Assembly (NCBI GenBank): GCA_964400625.1
Contig: CAYNUS010000008.1
Coordinates: forward strand, 1 to 52,826
DNA length: 52,826 nt
Source of the DNA: DYFX01 sp964400625
Lineage (GTDB): Bacteria > Patescibacteriota > Patescibacteriia > SG8-24 > DYFX01
Direction of reading: 5' to 3'
The position numbers and the translations under genes are program-made. How positions within the stretch are numbered: position 1 is the stretch's first letter; each line of letters starts with the position of its first letter. Shown here piece after piece: positions 48,519-52,826 of this stretch. The notes under the pieces were generated by a model. It made no database searches. It was not told where the DNA came from and worked only from the letters and a program-made list of their open reading frames with translations.

Positions 48519-51094
48519 ACGGCGGCGGGTTGAGGTTTCGTCATGCGGACGTAGGCGAGCTTGACCGTCTCGGTCGCGGCGAAGTACGCGAGCGCGAGCG
48601 CGGCGACGCCTGCCAGCTGCCCGATCGTCGGCGGCGTGAAATGGAAGATCGCGCGCGAGAACGGCAGGTACGTCGCGGCGAGCGCGGCGGCGACGGTCGC
48701 CAGGCCGAGGACCGTCATCGTGGCCGGCGGACGGACCGCCTTCCAGAACGGCTTGCGCGTGCGGATGGAGTAGATGAGCGCGATCTCCGTCAGCACGGAG
48801 AACAGGAACCAGAGCGTGCGCACGGCCTCGAGGCCTTCGCCGCGGTTCAGCGCATAGTAGGCGAAGTCGAAGAAGGAGCTGACCATGCCGAGGAAGATCG
48901 CGATGAAGGCGAGCTCGCGCAGCTCGAAGCGCTTGGGCTTCGCGACCTCGTCGGCGTCGACGCTGTCGGCCGCGACCGAGATGAGCGGCAGGTCGGTCAG
49001 CAGGTTCAGGAGGAGGATCTGGATCGGCAGCATCGGCAGCTCGTCGATGAGGAGCGAGACCACCGCGACCGCGATGAAGTTGCCGAAGTTGCCGATCAGC
49101 GTGTACTTCACGTACTTCACGATGTTGGTGAAGATCTTCCGCCCTTCGCGGACGCCGTCGACGATGACGCGCAGGTCCTTGCGGAGCAGGATGATGTCCG
49201 CCGTCTCGCGGGCGACGTCGCTGGCATGATCGACGGCGAGCGCGACGTTGGCGGCCTTGAGCGCCGGCGCGTCGTTGATGCCTTCGCCCAGGAATCCGAC
49301 CTGGAAATGCCGCTCGAGGCCCTGGATGATGCGGAACTTCTGCTCCGGCGTGACGCGCGCGAAGACGTGCCGCGCCTCGATGAGGCGCTCGAACTCGGCG
49401 GCGGAGGCCGCCTCGAGCGTCTCGCCCGTCACCACGTCCTCGATGCGTCCGATGACCCCCGTCTGCACGCCGACCGCGCCGGCGACCTCGGGGCCGTCCC
49501 CCGTCAGGATCTTGACGCGGACGTCGAGCGCCGCGGCGTCCGCCACGGCCTCGCGCGCGCTGGGCTTCAAGGGATCCACGAACGAGATGGTGCCGACATA
49601 GGATAGGCCGCGTTCGTCGCCGTCATCGTAGCGCTCCGCCGCGCCGACCGGTTTCACGGCCAACGCGAGCACGCGCCGGCCTGCCATGCCTTCCGCGCGG
49701 ACGGCCTCCTTCTCGGCCATCGCTTCCTGGGGCGTCATCGCCTGCGCGCCCCCTGCGCCCAGCCTCATCGTCGAACGCGCAAGGATTTCCTCCGGCGCGC
49801 CCAAGACGACGAGCCGCGGCCCGGAACCGTCATCGAAGACGGCTGAAGCGCGGCGGCGCGAGGGATCGAAGGGCGCGAACCAGCTGCGGCGCCAGCCGAG
49901 CGCCTTCTTAGCGGCCTCTTTGCCGGCGGCGGTCACGACGGCCGCGTCGAACGTCTTGGGCGCGACGTCGGTCTTGCGGAGCTCCTCCTCGGCCGCGGCG
50001 GCGAGGGCGAGCGCCAGCGTCCCGGCGCGGTCGGCCGCGCGGACCGAGGCGACGCTCATGAGGCCTTCCGTGAGCGTGCCGGTCTTGTCGGTGCAGAGCA
50101 CCTGCACGTGTCCGAGGTCCTCGATGGCCGAAAGGCGCTTCACCACGACATGGCGCTTGGAAAGCTTGAGCGCGCCGCGCGCGAGCGTGAAGGAGCTCAC
50201 CGCCGGCAAGGCCTCCGGCACGACCGAGACGGCCAGGGCCGCGGCGAACAGGAACTGCGGCACGATGGAATCCTCGCCCTTCAGGAAGACGTTCACGAGG
50301 AAGACGACGCCCAGCACGATCGCCACGGCTTTCAGGATGAAGCCGCTGAAGGCCTCGAGATTGCGTTCGAACGCGCTCACGCGCGGCGTCTCGGCGGTGA
50401 GTTTGGCGATGGTGCCGATGACGGTCGCGCTTCCGGTGGCGACGACGAGGCCTTCGCCGTAGCCCGCCGCGACGCGCGTCAGCATGTGGGCCATGTTGGC
50501 GGCGCGGTCCTTGCCGGAGACCCGGTCGGGGCCGGAGATCTTGGCGACCGCGGCGGATTCGCCCGTGAGCGTCGATTCGTCGAGCGTGAGGCCGTTGGCG
50601 AGGAAGATGCGCAGGTCCGCCGGCACGACGCCGCCCGGCTCGAGCAGGACGACGTCGCCCGGCACGAGCGCTCCGCGCCCGACCGCGACGATGTCGCCTC
50701 CGCGCCGGACGCGGGCGCGGAGCGAAAGCTTCTCGCGCAGTTTCGCGACCGCCTGCTCCGAACGGTATTCCTGCCAGAAGCCGATGCCGGCGTTCACGAG
50801 GAGGATGACGAGGATCGTGAGGCCGTCGGCGAATCCTCCGAACGCCAAGGAGATCGCGGCGGCGGCCGCGAGCAGATAGACCATCGGCGATCGGAACTGC
50901 CTGAGCGCGACTCGCCACGCGCTCACGCCCTTCGCGGCGAGCTCGTTCGGCCCGAACCGCGCGAGCCGGCGACGCGCCTCGGCATCCGAAAGCCCGTCTT
51001 TCGACGACCGGAAGGACGCGAAAAGCGCCTCAAGGTCCATGCGGCCCGGCGCCTCCTCCGGCAGCGCGTCGAACATGGCAGGGTGGCGCTCCAT
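48515..51094 (-). CDS. P-type cation-transporting ATPase, MgtA-like (P3B)
   Basis: 859 aa with about ten transmembrane helices. Actuator TGES at 177-180, ion-site PEALP at 293-297, phosphorylated D336 in DKTGTLT and TGDG at 531. NFGNF and LPMLPIQILLLNLLTDLP in the C-terminal part, with KPKRF after it, resemble magnesium transporters of the MgtA class. Calcium pumps are the alternative. The hinge motif normally GDGxND reads GEGIND at 603-608. ATG at 51094 lies 6 nt after TGGTAAAAT, hence probably leaderless. Coupled to a lipoprotein gene. Confidence 0.93.
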   Translation of the reverse strand: MERHPAMFDALPEEAPGRMDLEALFASFRSSKDGLSDAEARRRLARFGPNELAAKGVSAWRVALRQFRSPMVYLLAAAAAISLAFGGFADGLTILVILLVNAGIGFWQEYRSEQAVAKLREKLSLRARVRRGGDIVAVGRGALVPGDVVLLEPGGVVPADLRIFLANGLTLDESTLTGESAAVAKISGPDRVSGKDRAANMAHMLTRVAAGYGEGLVVATGSATVIGTIAKLTAETPRVSAFERNLEAFSGFILKAVAIVLGVVFLVNVFLKGEDSIVPQFLFAAALAVSVVPEALPAVSSFTLARGALKLSKRHVVVKRLSAIEDLGHVQVLCTDKTGTLTEGLMSVASVRAADRAGTLALALAAAAEEELRKTDVAPKTFDAAVVTAAGKEAAKKALGWRRSWFAPFDPSRRRASAVFDDGSGPRLVVLGAPEEILARSTMRLGAGGAQAMTPQEAMAEKEAVRAEGMAGRRVLALAVKPVGAAERYDDGDERGLSYVGTISFVDPLKPSAREAVADAAALDVRVKILTGDGPEVAGAVGVQTGVIGRIEDVVTGETLEAASAAEFERLIEARHVFARVTPEQKFRIIQGLERHFQVGFLGEGINDAPALKAANVALAVDHASDVARETADIILLRKDLRVIVDGVREGRKIFTNIVKYVKYTLIGNFGNFIAVAVVSLLIDELPMLPIQILLLNLLTDLPLISVAADSVDADEVAKPKRFELRELAFIAIFLGMVSSFFDFAYYALNRGEGLEAVRTLWFLFSVLTEIALIYSIRTRKPFWKAVRPPATMTVLGLATVAAALAATYLPFSRAIFHFTPPTIGQLAGVAALALAYFAATETVKLAYVRMTKPQPAAV

Positions 51095-51100
51095 GCCCGC

Positions 51101-51109
51101 ATTTTACCA
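51101..51109 (-). promoter_or_regulatory. Extended -10 promoter of the P-type ATPase, leaderless
   Basis: Minus-strand TGGTAAAAT with 6 nt to ATG at 51094. It lies directly in front of the mutY stop codon region. Confidence 0.6.
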
Positions 51110-51112
51110 CAT

Positions 51113-51952
51113 TCACGCCAAGACCCAGCGCCCGCGTTCCTTGCGGATCAATCCGTCTTTTTCGAGCCCCGGAAGCACATGCGCATAGGCGGCCAGCGCT
51201 TTCGGCGTCATGGGGCCGCCGCGGAGCGTCTCGATGGCGCGTCCGCGATGGATGCGGTCCGGGACGCCCTGCGCATCGACGCGTTCCTTGCGCGCTTTCT
51301 TCTGGCGGGGCAAGCGCTTCATCGCGAGGATCTTCGGATACGAAGCGCACAGGCGCTTCAAGGGGCATGCTTCGCAGCGCGGACGTCCGGCCTTGCAGAC
51401 GCTCGCGCCGAGATCCATGAGACCCTGGTTCACGTCGTACGAAAGCGCCTTCGGCAGCGTCGCTTCCCAGCGGGCCCACGCGCGCCCGTCGAAGGCCTTC
51501 GGGTCCGCCTTCGCGCCCTTGAAGACGCGCGTCAGTACGCGGCGGAGGTTCGTGTCGGGCGCGAGCGCCTTCTCGCGGAACGCGAAGACGCGGAGCGCCC
51601 GCGCGGTATACGGACCGATGCCGTGCAGCGCGAGGAGCGCCGCCTCGTCGGACGGGAGCTTCCCGCCGAAATCGCGGACGACGCCTTCCGCAAGTCTCTT
51701 GAGGCGTAACGCGCGCATATTGTAGCCGAGCCCCTTCCAAGCGCGGACGACGTCGGACTGCGGCGCATCCGCGAGGACACGCCAGGACGGGAACGTCTTC
51801 AGGAACGCGAGATACAGCGGCACGACGCGGTCGACCTGGGTCTGCTGGAGCATGAATTCCGACACGGCGATGCGGTAGGAATCGTCCGTGCGCCGCCACG
51901 GCAGGTCGCGGCCGTGCGCGCGGTACCAGGCGGCGATCGTCTTCCAGATCAT
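51113..51952 (-). CDS. mutY: A/G-specific adenine glycosylase MutY (short form)
   Basis: 279 aa HhH-GPD glycosylase that removes adenine opposite 8-oxoguanine. E32 in SEFMLQQTQV and D133 in PDTNLRRVL are the catalytic acids. The hairpin is LHGIGPYTARAL. The iron-sulfur cluster has C186, C193, C196 and C202. The C-terminus beyond the cluster is only about 75 residues, so the usual 8-oxoguanine-recognition domain of about 130 residues is mostly lacking. ATG at 51952 overlaps rluB as ATGA. A different HhH glycosylase specificity is possible. Confidence 0.9.
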   Translation of the reverse strand: MIWKTIAAWYRAHGRDLPWRRTDDSYRIAVSEFMLQQTQVDRVVPLYLAFLKTFPSWRVLADAPQSDVVRAWKGLGYNMRALRLKRLAEGVVRDFGGKLPSDEAALLALHGIGPYTARALRVFAFREKALAPDTNLRRVLTRVFKGAKADPKAFDGRAWARWEATLPKALSYDVNQGLMDLGASVCKAGRPRCEACPLKRLCASYPKILAMKRLPRQKKARKERVDAQGVPDRIHRGRAIETLRGGPMTPKALAAYAHVLPGLEKDGLIRKERGRWVLA

Positions 51953-52665
51953 GCCAAGGACGCGAGTTCTTCCTTGGTGAGCGCGCGCCACTCCCCTTCC
52001 GGCAGGTCGCCGAGCTCGACGCCGCCGACGCGCGTGCGGCGGAGCTTCCGCACCTCGTAACCGAGCGCCTCGCACATGCGGCGGATCTGGCGGTTCTTGC
52101 CTTCGGTGATGACGATGAGGAACCGCGTCGCGCCGACCTCCTTCACTTTCGCGGGACGCGTCATGACGATGCGCTGGACGCCGGGCATGTGCTCGAGCCG
52201 CACGCCCTTGGCCATGTGTTCGAGGAAGCCCGGTTCGATCTCCTTGTTGACGATGACGTCGTATTCCTTCTCGGTGCCCGAATCCGGACGCATCAGCCGG
52301 TCGGCGAGCGCGGTATCGTCGGTGAAGAGGATGAGTCCCGAGGAGGAGACGTCGAGGCGTCCGACGGGAATCAACCGCGCCTTCGGCGGCGGCGTCGGAG
52401 CGAACTTCAGCGCCTCCATGATGTTGTCAGGCGAAGCGGCATCGGTCGTCGTGATGACGCCGACCGGCTTATGGAACGCGATGACGGTCTTCTTCATGAC
52501 CGGCCGCACCACGCGCCCGTTCACCATGACCTCGTCGCCTTCCTCCACCTGGTCGCCCGGAGCGGGTTTCCGCCCGTTGATCGTGACTTTTCCGGCTTCC
52601 ACCAGGCGGTCGGCCTCCCGTCGGGACGCGACCCCGGCATCGGCCAGGTATTTATTGATGCGCAT
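51949..52665 (-). CDS. Pseudouridine synthase, RsuA/RluB family
   Basis: 238 aa. An N-terminal S4 RNA-binding domain (residues 1-60, MRINKYLADAGVASRREADRL) precedes the synthase domain with the catalytic Asp in GRLDVSSSGLILFTDD. ITEGKNRQIRRMCEALGYEV is also diagnostic. Family members modify 23S (RluB, RluE, RluF) or 16S (RsuA) rRNA, and RluB-type is the more likely. TAGCAT lies 6 nt before ATG 52665. Coupled to mutY. Confidence 0.93.
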   Translation of the reverse strand: MRINKYLADAGVASRREADRLVEAGKVTINGRKPAPGDQVEEGDEVMVNGRVVRPVMKKTVIAFHKPVGVITTTDAASPDNIMEALKFAPTPPPKARLIPVGRLDVSSSGLILFTDDTALADRLMRPDSGTEKEYDVIVNKEIEPGFLEHMAKGVRLEHMPGVQRIVMTRPAKVKEVGATRFLIVITEGKNRQIRRMCEALGYEVRKLRRTRVGGVELGDLPEGEWRALTKEELASLA

Positions 52666-52685
52666 GGATGTATGCTACCCTTTCG

Positions 52686-52714
52686 TTGACAATCCGTGAA
52701 ATACGGGTTATCCT
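52686..52714 (+). promoter_or_regulatory. Strong sigma-70 promoter pointing off the right edge
   Basis: TTGACA (52686-52691), exactly 17 nt and TATCCT (52709-52714). The best -35/-10 pair in the window. It is divergent from rluB. Confidence 0.75.
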
Positions 52715-52719
52715 GCTCC

Positions 52720-52826
52720 CGTTCCTTGCGGCATCCAAAGAATGTTTTGCGCGACCGCGCAAAACTCCTTAAACTGCCATCAAGGCTGGGCCTGCCCAGC
52801 CGCGAAGGAGGAGCGGCCGACACGCG
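52720..52826 (+). other. Structured leader or start of an RNA gene, cut by the window edge
   Basis: Two perfect inverted repeats follow the promoter: GTTTTGCGC/GCGCAAAAC (52744-52765, loop GACC) and GGCTGGGC/GCCCAGCC (52784-52801). AAGGAGG at 52805-52811 may be a ribosome site for a gene beyond the edge. No coding frame is supported inside the window. Confidence 0.4.

Noticed and set aside
52521..52823. Minus-strand 100-codon frame at the right edge
   Set aside because: It overlaps the rluB start in another frame and would read through the hairpin leader; no domain or ribosome site.

Overview
The window is a dense, GC-rich (about 60-65% by eye) bacterial chromosome segment with short intergenic gaps and many ATGA or GTGA start/stop overlaps. 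The best guess at origin is a Patescibacteria/CPR genome. The evidence is the type of type IV pilins (very similar GFTLIELL-type N-termini followed by a conserved Arg/Lys/Asp-rich helix), a secreted protein with WAW...GWI repeats next to a giant protein with DxDxDG-type repeats, a complete 2-oxoacid:ferredoxin oxidoreductase/PduL/AckA fermentation operon, and the absence of respiratory genes. TGA is a normal stop codon here, so recoded lineages such as Gracilibacteria are excluded. The class cannot be fixed from this window.

Layout, left to right. 1-2.6 kb: dnaG-rpoD (rpoD runs off the left edge). 2.6-3.3 kb: tRNA-Ser(GGA), a structured stretch and a small ORF. 3.3-5.3 kb: a four-gene minus-strand set (zinc-ribbon protein, membrane protein with an RNxxAH motif, Lgt-like protein, DUF1653). 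5.3-13.1 kb: one apparent minus-strand operon of a pilin, prepilin peptidase, four minor pseudopilins, then ligA-gatC-gatA. 13.2-14.6 kb: two near-duplicate pilins and another pseudopilin, each with its own promoter. 14.6-15.4 kb: a lower-GC two-gene insert. 15.4-21.7 kb: pilM-N-O-P-like-B-response regulator-C. 21.7-27.3 kb: two large secreted repeat proteins. 27.4-33.4 kb: M3 peptidase, RNase HI, and lepA-34-aa membrane protein-recJ. 33.4-40.3 kb: operon of OFOR alpha, beta, gamma, ferredoxin, PduL, a metallo-beta-lactamase-fold protein, AckA and MurJ. 40.3-43.5 kb: Rieske protein, GT2 glycosyltransferase, PQQ-type sugar dehydrogenase and a lipoprotein serine protease. 43.5-47.7 kb (plus strand): Cys-rich exoprotein, rlmD-era, LOG-family protein. 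47.7-52.7 kb (minus): P-type ATPase with a lipoprotein, rluB-mutY. The right edge holds a strong plus-strand promoter and a structured leader.

Two themes tie the genes together. One is a complete pilus assembly line without a visible retraction ATPase, flanked by large secreted Cys/Asp-rich proteins that could be its adhesins. The other is a compact substrate-level ATP module: 2-oxoacid to acyl-CoA plus reduced ferredoxin, then acyl-phosphate, then acetate plus ATP. Regulation also has a common style. Many genes have an extended -10 box of the TGnTAnnnT type, and in six cases the hexamer lies exactly 8 nt before ATG, which implies leaderless mRNAs. In several gaps an intrinsic-terminator hairpin directly abuts the next promoter and overlaps the previous stop codon. 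No CRISPR array, insertion sequence, integrase or rRNA gene was seen.
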